From Actinomadura madurae (GTDB taxonomy: Bacteria; Actinomycetota; Actinomycetes; Streptosporangiales; Streptosporangiaceae): a stretch of 64,000 nt of DNA. The stretch lies in the NCBI RefSeq assembly GCF_900115095.1, contig NZ_FOVH01000002.1:744001-808000 (forward strand), read 5' to 3'. A program made the translations under genes and the position numbers. The notes below the pieces were generated by a model that was not told the DNA's origin, did no database searches, and was given only the letters and a program-made list of their open reading frames with translations. Below are positions 47,372 through 56,843 of the stretch, piece by piece (positions within the stretch are counted from its first letter, which is position 1; each line of letters opens with the position of its first letter).

Positions 47372-47988
47372 GTGACGACCAGCACCTCCAGCGTCCTCGG
47401 CCCGTGCACGCCCTCGACGCGGGACAGCTCGATGTCGCTCGTGGCCGACGGGCCCGACACGAACGTCAGCGGGCGCCGAGGGTCCAGCCGTTCGAGCGCC
47501 TCCGGCACGTCCGGGGCGACCTGGTCCGCCAGGACGACGATCAGGTGGTAGTCGGGGACGAGCGACAGCGCGCGCACCCCCTGCGCGGCGCCGTGGTCGA
47601 GCACGATCGTGCCCGTCTCGGCGATGGCGGCGGCGCAGCCGGTGACCGCGCCCGCGAGCCCGTCCAGGGACGGGACCGACGGGTCGCGGACGATCACGTC
47701 CCCCGCCGCGGACGTCCACTCCTCCGGCAGGTCGGACGGAACGCCGTACGAGCCGGGACGGGCCGCGAGCCGCTCCGCGACCGTCGCGGCGATCTCCGCC
47801 GGGGAGACCCGCAGGACCGTCGCCCGGTAGTGGGCGACCCGCTCCGCGAACAGGTCGAGCACGCCGTCCTCGTGGTGGCGGCGCAGGTAGCCGCGGTCGA
47901 TCCGGTCGTAGGAGGCGGCGACCTCGGCGGCCGGCCGTTCGGGCATCACCCGCTCGATCCGGCCGAGGATCTCCTCGCGCGCGTTCAC
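47368..47988 (-). CDS. lutC: Lactate utilisation protein C
   Basis: The 206-residue protein is the LutC/YkgG subunit of the L-lactate oxidation complex. The family pattern is seen in [32 protein letters not shown] and [30 protein letters not shown]. With LutA and LutB it oxidises L-lactate to pyruvate. GTG 47988 overlaps the lutB stop by four bases (GTGA) and has GGGAGGA upstream. Confidence 0.93.
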   Translation of the reverse strand: MNAREEILGRIERVMPERPAAEVAASYDRIDRGYLRRHHEDGVLDLFAERVAHYRATVLRVSPAEIAATVAERLAARPGSYGVPSDLPEEWTSAAGDVIVRDPSVPSLDGLAGAVTGCAAAIAETGTIVLDHGAAQGVRALSLVPDYHLIVVLADQVAPDVPEALERLDPRRPLTFVSGPSATSDIELSRVEGVHGPRTLEVLVVT

Positions 47989-49442
47989 GTGTCCTCCCCC
48001 TCCTTCCGGCCGCCGTCCGTGCGGGCCCACCAGGCGCGGAACGACTCGGGCGGCGGCGCGGGCGCGTCCCGCGTCTCGGTCCACGCGCTCAGCGGGCCGG
48101 GCAGCCGCCGGATCCGGCCGCGGCGCGCCACGGCGCGGCGGCTCGCGGACGCGGCGCGCTGCGCCAGCGCCAGCCGGGTGGGGGAGCGCAGCGTCCACCC
48201 GGCCGCCGCCATCGCCACCCGTTCCAGCGGATGGCGCGGGCCCTTCTCCACGGCGCGGGCCCGCAGGTGGACGAGCACCTCCGGGATGTCGATCGCGACC
48301 GGGCACACCTCGAAGCACGCCCCGCACAGCGACGAGGCGTAGGGCAGTGAGGCGTCCACCTTCGACCCGATGCCCCTGATCTGGGGCGACAGGATCGCGC
48401 CGATCGGCCCCGGATACGGCGACCCGTAGGCGTGGCCGCCCGCGCGCTGGTAGACCGGGCACACGTTCAGGCACGCGGAGCATCGGATGCAGCGCAGCGC
48501 CTGCCGGCCCACCTCGTCGGCCAGCGTGTCGGTGCGGCCGTTGTCGAGCAGGACGAGGTGGAAGTCGCGCGGGCCGTCGCCGGGGGAGACGCCCGTCCAG
48601 GCGGAGGTGTAGGGGTTCATCCGCTCGGCCGTGGACGAGCGGGGCAGCAGCTGCAGGAACACCTCCAGGTCCCGCCAGCCGGGCACGATCTTCTCCACGC
48701 CCATCACCGAGATCAGCGTCTCGGGGAGCGTCAGGCACATCCGCCCGTTGCCCTCCGACTCCAGCACGACGAGCGAGCCGGTGTCGGCGACGGCGAAGTT
48801 CACCCCCGACACCCCGACCTTCGCCGACAGGAACTTGGCGCGCAGGTGCCGCCGGGCGGCCTCGGCCAGCTCGGCGGGGGAGTCGGTCAGGCCCTCCGGC
48901 GCGTCCCGCATCGTGCGCAGGAAGATGTCGCGGATGTCGGACCGGTTCCGGTGGATCGCCGGGACGAGGATGTGCGACGGCCGGTCGTCCCCGAGCTGGA
49001 CGATCAGCTCGGCGAGGTCGGTCTCGTAGGCGGTGATGCCCTCCTCGGCGAGGAACTCGTTGAGGCCGATCTCCTGCGTGGCCATCGACTTGACCTTGAC
49101 GACCTCGGTCTCGCCGGTCGCCTTCACCAGGTCGGCCACGATCCGGTTGGCCTCGGCCGCGTCCCGCGCCCAGTGCACCGTCCCGCCGGCCTCGGTGACC
49201 TTCTCCTCCAGCAGCCGCAGGTAGTGGGAGAGGTTCTCCAGGACGTGGTCCTTGATCTGCTTGCCCGCCTCGCGCAGCGCGGACCAGTCGTCCAGCTCCG
49301 CGACCGCGGAGGCGCGCCGCCCCCGGATCGTCGTGGTCGCGTGCGCCAGGTTGCCGCGCAGCCGGGTGTCGGCCACCGCGCGCCGGGCGGCGTCCGGGAA
49401 CGACGGCATCCCGACGTAGGTCGGCATCTTCGCTTCGCTCAT
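47985..49442 (-). CDS. lutB: Lactate utilisation protein B, iron-sulfur
   Basis: The 485-residue protein has the LutB/YkgF N-terminal DUF162-like region ([41 protein letters not shown]) and two ferredoxin clusters near the C-terminus, [14 protein letters not shown] and CGACFEVCP, for [4Fe-4S] binding. It passes electrons from lactate oxidation. Its start ATG 49442 overlaps the lutA stop by four bases. The first codons ATGAGCGAAGCGA match those of rhaB. Confidence 0.95.
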   Translation of the reverse strand: MSEAKMPTYVGMPSFPDAARRAVADTRLRGNLAHATTTIRGRRASAVAELDDWSALREAGKQIKDHVLENLSHYLRLLEEKVTEAGGTVHWARDAAEANRIVADLVKATGETEVVKVKSMATQEIGLNEFLAEEGITAYETDLAELIVQLGDDRPSHILVPAIHRNRSDIRDIFLRTMRDAPEGLTDSPAELAEAARRHLRAKFLSAKVGVSGVNFAVADTGSLVVLESEGNGRMCLTLPETLISVMGVEKIVPGWRDLEVFLQLLPRSSTAERMNPYTSAWTGVSPGDGPRDFHLVLLDNGRTDTLADEVGRQALRCIRCSACLNVCPVYQRAGGHAYGSPYPGPIGAILSPQIRGIGSKVDASLPYASSLCGACFEVCPVAIDIPEVLVHLRARAVEKGPRHPLERVAMAAAGWTLRSPTRLALAQRAASASRRAVARRGRIRRLPGPLSAWTETRDAPAPPPESFRAWWARTDGGRKEGEDT

Positions 49443-50155
49443 CGTGACGGGTCCTCCTCCGTGGAGGCGAGGATCTCGGCCAGGTGGACGGCCCGCACCC
49501 CCGCGCGTGTGCGGGTGAGCGCGCCCCCGATGTGCATCAGGCAGGAGTTGTCGGCCGCGCACAGCGCCTCGGCCCTCGTCTCCCGGACGGCGGTGACCTT
49601 GTCCGCGCACATCGCCGCCGACACCTCGGAGTTCTTCAGCGCGAACGTCCCGCCGAACCCGCAGCACTCGGCGGCGTCCGGCAGGTCGACCAGGTCGATG
49701 CCGCGGACCTCGCGCAGCAGCCGCAGCGGGCGGTCGCCCACGTGCAGCATCCGCAGCGAGTGGCACGTCGGGTGGTAGGTGACGCGGTGCGGGAAGTACG
49801 CGCCGACGTCGGTGACGCCGAGGACGTCCACCAGGAACTCCGACAGCTCGTACACCCGCGACGCCACCCCGGCCGAGCGCGGCGCCAGCCTCGGATGCCA
49901 GTCCCGGATCATCGCCCCGCACGAGGCGGACGGCGTCACGATCGCGTCGTAGGGCTCGAACGTCTCGGCGAACCCCTTGACCAGGGGGAGCGCTTGCCGC
50001 CGGTAGCCGGTGTTGAGATGCATCTGCCCGCAGCAGGTCTGCGTTTCGGGGAACTCGACGTCGTGGCCGAGCCGCCGCAGCAACCGGACCACCGCCTTGC
50101 CCGTTCCCGGGAACATCGTGTCGTTGACGCAGGTGAGGAACAGCGCGACCTTCAT
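49439..50155 (-). CDS. lutA: Lactate utilisation protein A, CCG-domain
   Basis: The 238-residue protein has two cysteine-rich CCG domains ([13 protein letters not shown] near residue 40 and [14 protein letters not shown] near residue 155), the fold that holds a non-cubane iron-sulfur cluster in LutA/GlpC/HdrB. It is part of the L-lactate dehydrogenase complex. ATG 50155 overlaps the lacI stop by four bases. Confidence 0.95.
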   Translation of the reverse strand: MKVALFLTCVNDTMFPGTGKAVVRLLRRLGHDVEFPETQTCCGQMHLNTGYRRQALPLVKGFAETFEPYDAIVTPSASCGAMIRDWHPRLAPRSAGVASRVYELSEFLVDVLGVTDVGAYFPHRVTYHPTCHSLRMLHVGDRPLRLLREVRGIDLVDLPDAAECCGFGGTFALKNSEVSAAMCADKVTAVRETRAEALCAADNSCLMHIGGALTRTRAGVRAVHLAEILASTEEDPSR

Positions 50156-51216
50156 GAGGCGCCTCCGGACGGGGAGCGGCTGGACTCGCGGACCACCAGT
50201 TCGGGTTGGAACATGACCTGCTGGTGGGCGTGCCCGCCCGATTCGTCGCACTCCTCCAGCAGCAGCTCGGTCGCGATCCGGCCGAGCTGGTACGTGGGCT
50301 GCCGCACCGAGCTGAGCGGGACGGCCGCCGCGGCCGAGAACTCGATGTCGTCGTACCCGATCAGCGCGACGTCAGTCGGCACCTTCACCCCGGCCTGCAG
50401 CAGGACGCGCAGCACACCGAGCGCGAGCAGGTCGTTCGCGCAGAAGATCGCGTCGGGCAGCGGCGGGCCCGCCTCCGGCAGCCGCCGCGCCGCCTCCTGC
50501 CCGGACCGGGCGTTCATCGCCCCGACGGCCACCTCGCGCATCGCCTCGCGGCCGAGGCCGGCGGCGCGCAGCGCCCGCAGCGCGCCCTTGCGGCGGTCGG
50601 CGCACTGGCGCAGCACCGTCGGCCCGGTGACGAACGCGAGCGTGCGGGCGCCGCCGTCCAGCAGCTCGCCGGCGGCCAGCTCGCCGCCCGCGACGTCGTC
50701 GACGGCGACCGAGCACTGGTTGGCGCGCGGCGTCGGATGGTCGAGCAGCACCACCGGGACGTTGCGCTCGCGCAGCCGGTCGGCGGTCTCGCCGTCGTCG
50801 CCGACCGGGGTCAGCAGCACGCCGCGGACCCGCTGCTCGGCGAACACCCGCAGGTTGCGCTGCTCCCGCTCGTTCGACTCGCCCGACGACGACAGGATCA
50901 CCGCGTAGCCGCGCTCGCTGGCGGTGTCCTCCACGCCGCGCGCCACGTCGGTGAAGAACGGGTTGCCGAGGTCGAGCACCATGAGGCCGATCGTGCTGCT
51001 GTGCCCGGCGCGCAGCGTGGACGCCGAGCCGTTGCGGACGAAGCCCAGCTCGCGGATCGCCCGCTCGACCCGGGCCCGGGTCGCCGCGGCGACCCGCTCG
51101 GGCCGGTTGAGCACGTTGGACACGGTGCCCGGCGAGACACCGGCGTGCGCCGCGACCTGCTTGATCCCGACCGTTCTGCCCGGGTTCTCGGGACGTCCGG
51201 TGTCGTCTGTGCTCAA
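50152..51216 (-). CDS. LacI-family transcriptional regulator of the rhamnose locus
   Basis: The 354-residue protein has the LacI helix-turn-helix and hinge, [27 protein letters not shown], then a periplasmic-binding-like effector domain ending [21 protein letters not shown]. It is likely the local repressor of rhamnose genes, induced by rhamnose or rhamnulose; the effector is inferred. It starts with TTG at 51216 and leads the lutABC-rhaB operon with a four-base overlap. Candidate operators resembling AAAACGTTTT lie in the divergent promoter region, including over its own promoter. Confidence 0.9.
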   Translation of the reverse strand: MSTDDTGRPENPGRTVGIKQVAAHAGVSPGTVSNVLNRPERVAAATRARVERAIRELGFVRNGSASTLRAGHSSTIGLMVLDLGNPFFTDVARGVEDTASERGYAVILSSSGESNEREQRNLRVFAEQRVRGVLLTPVGDDGETADRLRERNVPVVLLDHPTPRANQCSVAVDDVAGGELAAGELLDGGARTLAFVTGPTVLRQCADRRKGALRALRAAGLGREAMREVAVGAMNARSGQEAARRLPEAGPPLPDAIFCANDLLALGVLRVLLQAGVKVPTDVALIGYDDIEFSAAAAVPLSSVRQPTYQLGRIATELLLEECDESGGHAHQQVMFQPELVVRESSRSPSGGAS

Positions 51217-51257
51217 TCGGTGTGCCCCCGGTCCGTCCGCGTGCCGTGTCGCCGCTC

Positions 51258-51287
51258 ACTTTGGGTCATCGGATTAAAACGTGTCAA
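51258..51287 (-). promoter_or_regulatory. Promoter and operator of the lacI-lutABC-rhaB operon
   Basis: TTGACA (51287-51282) and the weaker CAAAGT (51263-51258) form a promoter with an 18-base spacer on the minus strand. The LacI-type site GATTAAAACGTGTCAA (51272-51287) covers the -35, so binding would block transcription. Confidence 0.6.
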
Positions 51288-51419
51288 CCCCGGAGTCGGG
51301 ACGCGGGCCCGGCAAACCTCGCTGGCCGGTCCCGGCCGCGGCCGATTCCGAAAACTTCGCCGCCCTTGCGAGCACGGGCTTTGCGCAGGCTCGGCGGGGG
51401 GCCGCCGAGAGATCACCTC

Positions 51420-51480
51420 TTGACGAGTGCTCCGGCTCACATCTAGCGTCCTCCGCAACATCCTGTTAAAACGTTTTTCA
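51420..51480 (+). promoter_or_regulatory. Promoter and operator of the rhamnose transport operon
   Basis: TTGACG (51420-51425) and TAGCGT (51444-51449) have an 18-base spacer. Just downstream is TGTTAAAACGTTTTTCA (51464-51480), centred on the perfect dyad AAAACGTTTT, a LacI-type operator with central CG. Bound repressor would block initiation or early elongation. Confidence 0.65.
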
Positions 51481-51518
51481 TTCGTACGTCACAGACGTCC
51501 CCCGCGAGGAGGGCCGCG

Positions 51519-53057
51519 ATGGGTGCACCGGGCCGGTCGGCGCCGCCGACATTGGCACTGGTCAACGTGAGTAAGTCGTTCGGCGCCGTGCGCGCCCTCC
51601 AGGGCGTCACCCTGGAGCTCCACGCGGGCGAGGTGCACGCCCTGGCCGGGGAGAACGGCGCGGGCAAGTCCACGGTTGTAAAAACGTTCGCAGGCGTGCA
51701 CCGCCCCGACGCGGGCGAGGTGCGGGTGGACGGCACGGCCGTCGCGTTCGGCGGGCCCGCCGACGCGCAGGCCGCCGGCGTCGCGGTCATCTACCAGGAG
51801 CCCACCCTGTTCCCCGACCTGTCGGTCGCCGAGAACATCTTCATGGGCCGCCAGCCGCGCGGCGCGCTCGGCCGCATCGACCGCCGCGCCATGCACGCCG
51901 AGGCCGCCCGGCTGTTCGGCCGGCTCGGCGTCGCGCTGGACCCCCAGCAGCCCGCCCGCGGGCTGTCCATCGCCGACCAGCAGGTCGTCGAGATCGCCAA
52001 GGCCATCTCCCGGGACGCGCGGGTCCTCATCATGGACGAGCCCACCGCCGCGCTCACCGGCCAGGAGGTCGCGCGGCTGTTCACGGTCACCCGCACCCTG
52101 CGCGACCAGGGCTGCGCCATCCTGTTCATCTCGCACCGGCTGGAGGAGATCTTCGAGCTCTGCCAGCGGGTCACCACGCTGCGCGACGGCACCTACGTCG
52201 GCACCGACCGGACCGAGGACATCACCGCCGACGACCTCGTCCGCCGGATGGTCGGCCGCGACCTGGACGCGCTCTACCCCAAGCAGGACGTCGCGCCCGG
52301 CGAGGTCGCGCTGAAGGTCAGCCGGCTGACCCGCGAGGGCGCCTTCACCGACGTCTCCTTCGAGGTCCGCCGCGGCGAGATCGTCGCGCTGGCCGGGCTC
52401 GTCGGCGCCGGGCGCAGCGAGGTCGCCCGCGCCGTCTTCGGCGTGGACCGCTGGGACGCCGGCCGCGTCGAGGTCGACGGCCGCGCGCTCCCCGCGGGGA
52501 GCCCCACCGCGGCGATGTCGGCCGGGCTCGCCCTCGTCCCCGAGGACCGCCGCCAGCAGGGCCTGGTCATGGACATGTCCATCGAGCGGAACATGGGCCT
52601 CACCCAGCTGAGGGCGCTGCGCCGGGAGACCGGGCGCGGCGGGCTGATCTCCCGCAAGGTCGAGCGCGACCGCGCCGCCGACTGGGGCCTGCGCCTCCAG
52701 CTCAAGTACTCCCGCCTCACCGACGCCGTCGGCGTGCTGTCCGGCGGCAACCAGCAGAAGGTCGTGCTCGCCAAGTGGCTGGCCACCGAGCCGGCCGTGC
52801 TGATCGTGGACGAGCCGACCCGCGGCATCGACGTCGGCACCAAGGCCGAGGTGCACCGGCTGCTGTCGGAGCTGGCCGCGCAGGACCTGGCGGTGCTGAT
52901 GATCTCCTCCGACCTGCCGGAGGTGCTCGGCATGGCCGACCGCGTCCTGGTCATGCACGAGGGCCGGCTCACCGCCGAGATCGCCCGCGCGGACGCGACC
53001 GAGGAGAGCGTGATGGCCGCCGCGACCGGCCGCCCCGGCAGTGGAAAGGCGGCCTGA
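51519..53057 (+). CDS. rhaT: Rhamnose ABC importer ATPase (two ATPase domains)
   Basis: The 512-residue protein is an RbsA/RhaT-type sugar importer ATPase with two nucleotide-binding domains. The first has Walker [11 protein letters not shown], signature [15 protein letters not shown] and Walker [12 protein letters not shown]. The second has [15 protein letters not shown] in place of Walker [15 protein letters not shown] and [14 protein letters not shown]. It drives import through the two permeases. The name follows Rhizobium rhaT (ABC), not the E. coli symporter. ATG 51519 follows GAGGAGG. Codons gtt-gta-aaa at 51675-51683 are unusually AT-rich and coincide with an operator-like site. Confidence 0.93.
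   Translation: MGAPGRSAPPTLALVNVSKSFGAVRALQGVTLELHAGEVHALAGENGAGKSTVVKTFAGVHRPDAGEVRVDGTAVAFGGPADAQAAGVAVIYQEPTLFPDLSVAENIFMGRQPRGALGRIDRRAMHAEAARLFGRLGVALDPQQPARGLSIADQQVVEIAKAISRDARVLIMDEPTAALTGQEVARLFTVTRTLRDQGCAILFISHRLEEIFELCQRVTTLRDGTYVGTDRTEDITADDLVRRMVGRDLDALYPKQDVAPGEVALKVSRLTREGAFTDVSFEVRRGEIVALAGLVGAGRSEVARAVFGVDRWDAGRVEVDGRALPAGSPTAAMSAGLALVPEDRRQQGLVMDMSIERNMGLTQLRALRRETGRGGLISRKVERDRAADWGLRLQLKYSRLTDAVGVLSGGNQQKVVLAKWLATEPAVLIVDEPTRGIDVGTKAEVHRLLSELAAQDLAVLMISSDLPEVLGMADRVLVMHEGRLTAEIARADATEESVMAAATGRPGSGKAA
51677..51692 (+). promoter_or_regulatory. Third LacI-like site, inside the rhamnose ATPase gene
   Basis: TGTAAAAACGTTCGCA matches the upstream operator TGTTAAAACGTT in 11 of its first 12 bases. 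It occupies codons GTT GTA AAA ACG TTC GCA, which encode VVKTFA just after Walker A. The rest of the gene strongly prefers GTC/GTG and AAG, so these codons look preserved for a DNA reason. Confidence 0.5.
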
Positions 53058-53140
53058 TGACCGCAGCGAAGCGAGGATCTTCAGGCCGCCCGCCCTGGGG
53101 TCCGGGGGCCGCCCCCCAGAAAGGCAGGGCCTGATGACCG
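53051..53140. repeat. G6/C6 repeat, copy 3, flanked by a 13-base direct duplication
   Basis: GGCCTGATGACCG occurs at 53051-53063 and again at 53128-53140, both followed by a start codon context. Between them is about 64 bases with GCAGCGAAGCGAGGAT and the G4/G5/C6 palindrome at 53095-53119. The first copy overlaps the ATPase stop as TGATG and opens a 25-codon decoy frame; the second is the real permease start. It looks like an insertion that duplicated the start region. Confidence 0.6.
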
Positions 53141-54246
53141 TCCTCGCACAGTCCCCGGCCAAGCCGGGCTCGGGCGGGCCGCCAGGCGGCGGCCGCCGCC
53201 TCGTCGACCTGGTGCTGCGCGCCCGCGAGCTGAGCATCCTCGGCGCCCTCGTCCTGCTCGTCGTCGGCACGACCCTCGCCAACCCGCGGTTCCTGTCGGG
53301 GCAGGGCGTCAAGGACATCTTCCTCAACGCCTCGATCCTGGTGCTGCTCGCCGTCGGGCAGAGCATGGTCGTCGTCACCCGCAACATCGACCTGTCGGTC
53401 GGGTCCGTCGTCGGGCTCGTGGCGTTCAGCGCCGGCAAGTTCGCCTCCGGCGGCGACCGCAACGTCGTGCTCGTCGTCCTGGTGGGCGTCCTCATCGGCC
53501 TGGTCTGCGGGCTGGTGAACGGCCTGCTGGTCAGCTTCTGCCGCGTCCCCGCCCTGGTGGTCACCCTCGGCACGCTCTACGTGATCCAGGGGCTCGACTA
53601 CCGCATCGCGCACGGCGACCAGATCGGCGCCGCCGAGCTGCCGTCCTCGGTGCTCAAGCTCGGCAACGACGGCGTCCTCGGCATCCCGTACCTGCCGATC
53701 ATCACCGTGATCGTGATGCTGGCCGTCGGCTTCTACCTGCGCTCCTACTCCTCCGGACGCGAGTTCTACGCGATCGGGTCCAGCCCCGAGGCCGCGATGC
53801 TCGCGGGCGTGCCGATCCGCCGCCGCGTCCTGACCGCCTACCTGGTCAGCGGCGCGCTGGCCGGCCTCGCCGGGGTGCTGTGGCTCGCCCGGTTCGGCAC
53901 CGTCGTCGCGGACGCCGCGCACGGCTGGGAGCTGACGGTCGTCAGCGCCGTGGTCGTCGGCGGCGTCGCCATCACCGGCGGCGTCGGCACCGTGTACGGG
54001 GCGGCGCTCGGCGGGTTGCTGCTCACCACCATCGGCAGCGTGCTGGTGGTGCTCAAGGTCAACTCGTTCTGGCAGGACGCCATCACCGGTGTCCTCCTGC
54101 TGCTGGCCATCAGCGTCGACCGGCTCCTGGCGCTGCGCGTCACCCGGGCGCTCAAACAGCGGTCGCTGGAGTCCACCGTCCACCGGGACGTGAACGGCGG
54201 CGGCGCGGCCGGGACCGCCGAGGCTTCGAAGGAGGGCCGGGCATGA
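53134..54246 (+). CDS. rhaP: Rhamnose ABC importer permease 1
   Basis: The 370-residue protein is an RbsC-type permease with about ten hydrophobic helices. GQSMVVVTRNIDLSVGSVVGLVAFSAGKFA and FYAIGSSPEAAMLAGVPIRRRVLTAYLVSGALAGLAGV are the family signatures (substrate channel and ATPase-coupling loop). ATG 53134 follows AAAGGCAGGGC and lies after the duplicated repeat. It ends in a four-base overlap with the second permease gene. Confidence 0.93.
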   Translation: MTVLAQSPAKPGSGGPPGGGRRLVDLVLRARELSILGALVLLVVGTTLANPRFLSGQGVKDIFLNASILVLLAVGQSMVVVTRNIDLSVGSVVGLVAFSAGKFASGGDRNVVLVVLVGVLIGLVCGLVNGLLVSFCRVPALVVTLGTLYVIQGLDYRIAHGDQIGAAELPSSVLKLGNDGVLGIPYLPIITVIVMLAVGFYLRSYSSGREFYAIGSSPEAAMLAGVPIRRRVLTAYLVSGALAGLAGVLWLARFGTVVADAAHGWELTVVSAVVVGGVAITGGVGTVYGAALGGLLLTTIGSVLVVLKVNSFWQDAITGVLLLLAISVDRLLALRVTRALKQRSLESTVHRDVNGGGAAGTAEASKEGRA

Positions 54247-55232
54247 GCCGCCTGATGCGGTGGGAGACCGCCGTCACCGCGCTGCTGATCGTGGTGTTCG
54301 CGAGCGGGGCCGGGTTCTCGCCCGACTTCGCCAACAACGACAACCTGTCGTTCGCGCTGGACGACCTCAGCGAGATCGCGCTGATCGCGCTGCCGATGAC
54401 GCTGCTGGTGGTCTGCGGGCAGGTCGACCTGTCGGTCGCCTCGATCCTCGGCCTGTGCAGCGCCCTGACCGGCAAGCTGTGGGACGGCGGCATGGCGATC
54501 GAGACGATCATCCCGATCGTGCTCGTCGTCGGCCTCGTCTGCGGGCTGGTCAACGGCCTGCTCGTCACCAAGCTCGGGCTGCCGTCCCTCGCCGTGACGA
54601 TCGGCACGATGACCCTCTACCGGGGGCTGGCGTACGTGACCCTCGGCACCGGGGCGATCTCGGAGTTCCCCGTCGCCTACACCGACCTCGCGACCCAGTC
54701 CATCCCGGGCACCCCGATCCCGTACCCGATCGCGCTGTTCGCCGTGCTCGCCCTCCTCACCGGCGTCGTCCTGCACGCCACCGGCCTCGGGCGGTCGCTG
54801 TTCGCGATCGGCGCGCAGGAGGACGCCGCCTACTTCGCCGGCATCCGGGTCAAGCGCATCAAGCTCGTCCTGTTCGTGGTCTCCGGCCTCGTCGCCGGGT
54901 TCGCCGGCATCGTCTACACGCTCCGCTACGGCAGCGCCCGCGCCGACAACGGGCTCGGCCTGGAGCTCACCGTCATCGCGGCGGTGCTGCTCGGCGGCGT
55001 CGACTTCGACGGCGGCAAGGGCACCCTCGGCGGCGTCATCGCGGCCGTGCTGCTCATCGGCCTGCTCCGCAACCTGCTGATGCTCAACGACGTGTCCACC
55101 GAGGTCCAGTCCATCGTCACCGGGCTACTGCTCATCATCAGCGTCCTCACGCCGCGGCTGATCGCCGTGGTGCGCGAGGCACAAGGCCGGCGGCGGGGCG
55201 CGCGACCCGCGGTCCCCGCCGCCGCACCATGA
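54243..55232 (+). CDS. rhaQ: Rhamnose ABC importer permease 2
   Basis: The 329-residue RbsC-type permease has GQVDLSVASILGLCSALTGKL, GLVCGLVNGLLVTKLGLPSLAVTIGTMTLYRGLAYV and FAIGAQEDAAYFAGIRVKRIKLVLFVVSGLVAGFAGI, matching the first permease. Two different permeases are normal for rhamnose importers. ATGA overlap at 54243-54246 couples it to the upstream gene. Confidence 0.93.
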   Translation: MSRLMRWETAVTALLIVVFASGAGFSPDFANNDNLSFALDDLSEIALIALPMTLLVVCGQVDLSVASILGLCSALTGKLWDGGMAIETIIPIVLVVGLVCGLVNGLLVTKLGLPSLAVTIGTMTLYRGLAYVTLGTGAISEFPVAYTDLATQSIPGTPIPYPIALFAVLALLTGVVLHATGLGRSLFAIGAQEDAAYFAGIRVKRIKLVLFVVSGLVAGFAGIVYTLRYGSARADNGLGLELTVIAAVLLGGVDFDGGKGTLGGVIAAVLLIGLLRNLLMLNDVSTEVQSIVTGLLLIISVLTPRLIAVVREAQGRRRGARPAVPAAAP

Positions 55233-55305
55233 CCCGCCGAGACCGTCCCCCCGCCGCGTCCACCCCCACCCCGAAGCACGACCCGGAATTCTGAAAGGCA
55301 CCCTG

Positions 55306-56391
55306 ATGACCACTCGTTTGCGCGCCCCGCGCCGGCTGGCCGCCGTCGCCACGGCGAGCGTCCTGGCCCTCAGCCTGGCCGCCTGCGGCGGAACCACCAA
55401 GGACTCCTCGTCCGGCTCGGGGGACGCCAAGTCCGGCGGGAACGCCTCCGCGAACCCGAACGCGCCGCTGAAGAAGGGCCTGAAGCTGGCCTTCCTCCCC
55501 AAGCAGGTCAACAACCCCTACGAGACGATCGTCGACAACGCCGGCATCGCGGCGACCAAGGAGTTCGGCGGCGAGGCCAAGGAGGTCGGCCCGTCCGACG
55601 CGTCCGCGTCCTCGCAGGTCTCCTACATCAACACGCTGATCCAGCAGCGGCACGACGCGATCCTCATCGCCGCCAACGACGAGAACGCGGTGTGCGGCCC
55701 GCTCAAGCAGGCGATGTCCAAGGACATCAAGATCGTCGCCTACGACTCCGACACCAACCCCGACTGCCGCGACCTGTTCATCAACCAGGCCAGCTCCGAG
55801 GAGATCGGCCGCAGCGAGGTCAAGCTGCTGTCCGAGCAGATCGGCGGCAAGGGCGAGATCGCGATCCTGTCGGCGACCGCGAACGCCACCAACCAGAACA
55901 CCTGGATCAAGTTCATGCAGGACGAGCTGAAGAAGCCGGAGTACTCCGGCATGAAGCTCGTCAAGATCGCCTACGGTGACGACGACGACCAGAAGTCGTT
56001 CCAGCAGACGCAGGGCCTGCTGCAGGCCTACCCGAACCTGAAGGGCATCATCTCGCCCACCACGGTCGGCATCGCCGCCGCGGCCCGCTACATCTCCGGC
56101 TCCAAGTACAAGGGCAAGGTCGCGCTGACCGGCCTCGGGACCCCGGACCAGATGCGCAAGTTCGTCAAGGACGGCACGGTCGAGGCGTTCGAGCTCTGGG
56201 ACCCCAAGAACCTCGGGTACCTCGCGGCCTACGCGGCGGCGGCGCTGTCGTCCGGCCAGATCACCGGCGCGCAGGGCGAGAAGTTCAAGGCAGGCAAGCT
56301 CGGCGAGCGCACGATCGGCGCCAATGGCGAGGTCATCCTCGGCCCGCCGACGGTCTTCGACGCCAAGAACATCGACCAGTACCACTTCTGA
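55306..56391 (+). CDS. rhaS: Rhamnose-binding lipoprotein
   Basis: The 361-residue protein is a substrate-binding lipoprotein of the RhaS/RbsB type. The signal peptide ends in LALSLAACGG, a lipobox with the acylated Cys near residue 27, then a Ser/Gly linker. KLAFLPKQVNNPYETIVDNAGIAATKEFGG begins the sugar-binding domain, which ends TVFDAKNIDQYHF as in rhamnose-binding homologues. It delivers rhamnose to the permeases. GAAAGG precedes ATG 55306. Confidence 0.95.
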   Translation: MTTRLRAPRRLAAVATASVLALSLAACGGTTKDSSSGSGDAKSGGNASANPNAPLKKGLKLAFLPKQVNNPYETIVDNAGIAATKEFGGEAKEVGPSDASASSQVSYINTLIQQRHDAILIAANDENAVCGPLKQAMSKDIKIVAYDSDTNPDCRDLFINQASSEEIGRSEVKLLSEQIGGKGEIAILSATANATNQNTWIKFMQDELKKPEYSGMKLVKIAYGDDDDQKSFQQTQGLLQAYPNLKGIISPTTVGIAAAARYISGSKYKGKVALTGLGTPDQMRKFVKDGTVEAFELWDPKNLGYLAAYAAAALSSGQITGAQGEKFKAGKLGERTIGANGEVILGPPTVFDAKNIDQYHF

Positions 56392-56402
56392 TCCCAGCCG
56401 AG

Positions 56403-56732
<330 letters not shown>

Positions 56733-56738
<6 letters not shown>

Positions 56739-56822
56739 CCGGTGACTGGAACGGAGCGCCAGCGGAGTGGAGGGCACCGGTCAGTCGCACTTGCCGGGGG
56801 GTCTGGGGGGTCGTCCCCCCAG
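56733..56822. repeat. Hairpin plus G6/C6 repeat, copy 4, between rhaM and rhaI
   Basis: GACTGACCGGTG (56733-56744) pairs perfectly with CACCGGTCAGTC (56775-56786), starting inside the rhaM stop codon region. Then comes G6-TCT-G6-TCGT-C6-AG (56796-56822), a reverse-oriented copy of the repeat. It could act as a partial terminator between rhaM and rhaI or as processing site, lowering rhaI output. AGGAGAGAGG follows for rhaI. Confidence 0.6.
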
Positions 56823-56843
56823 CTTTATAGGAGAGAGGTAACC

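Noticed and set aside
42821..47551. Plus-strand open frame of 1576 codons across the LuxR and rhaB genes
   Set aside because: Same reasoning: no motifs, shadow composition, and it spans two genes and their intergenic region.
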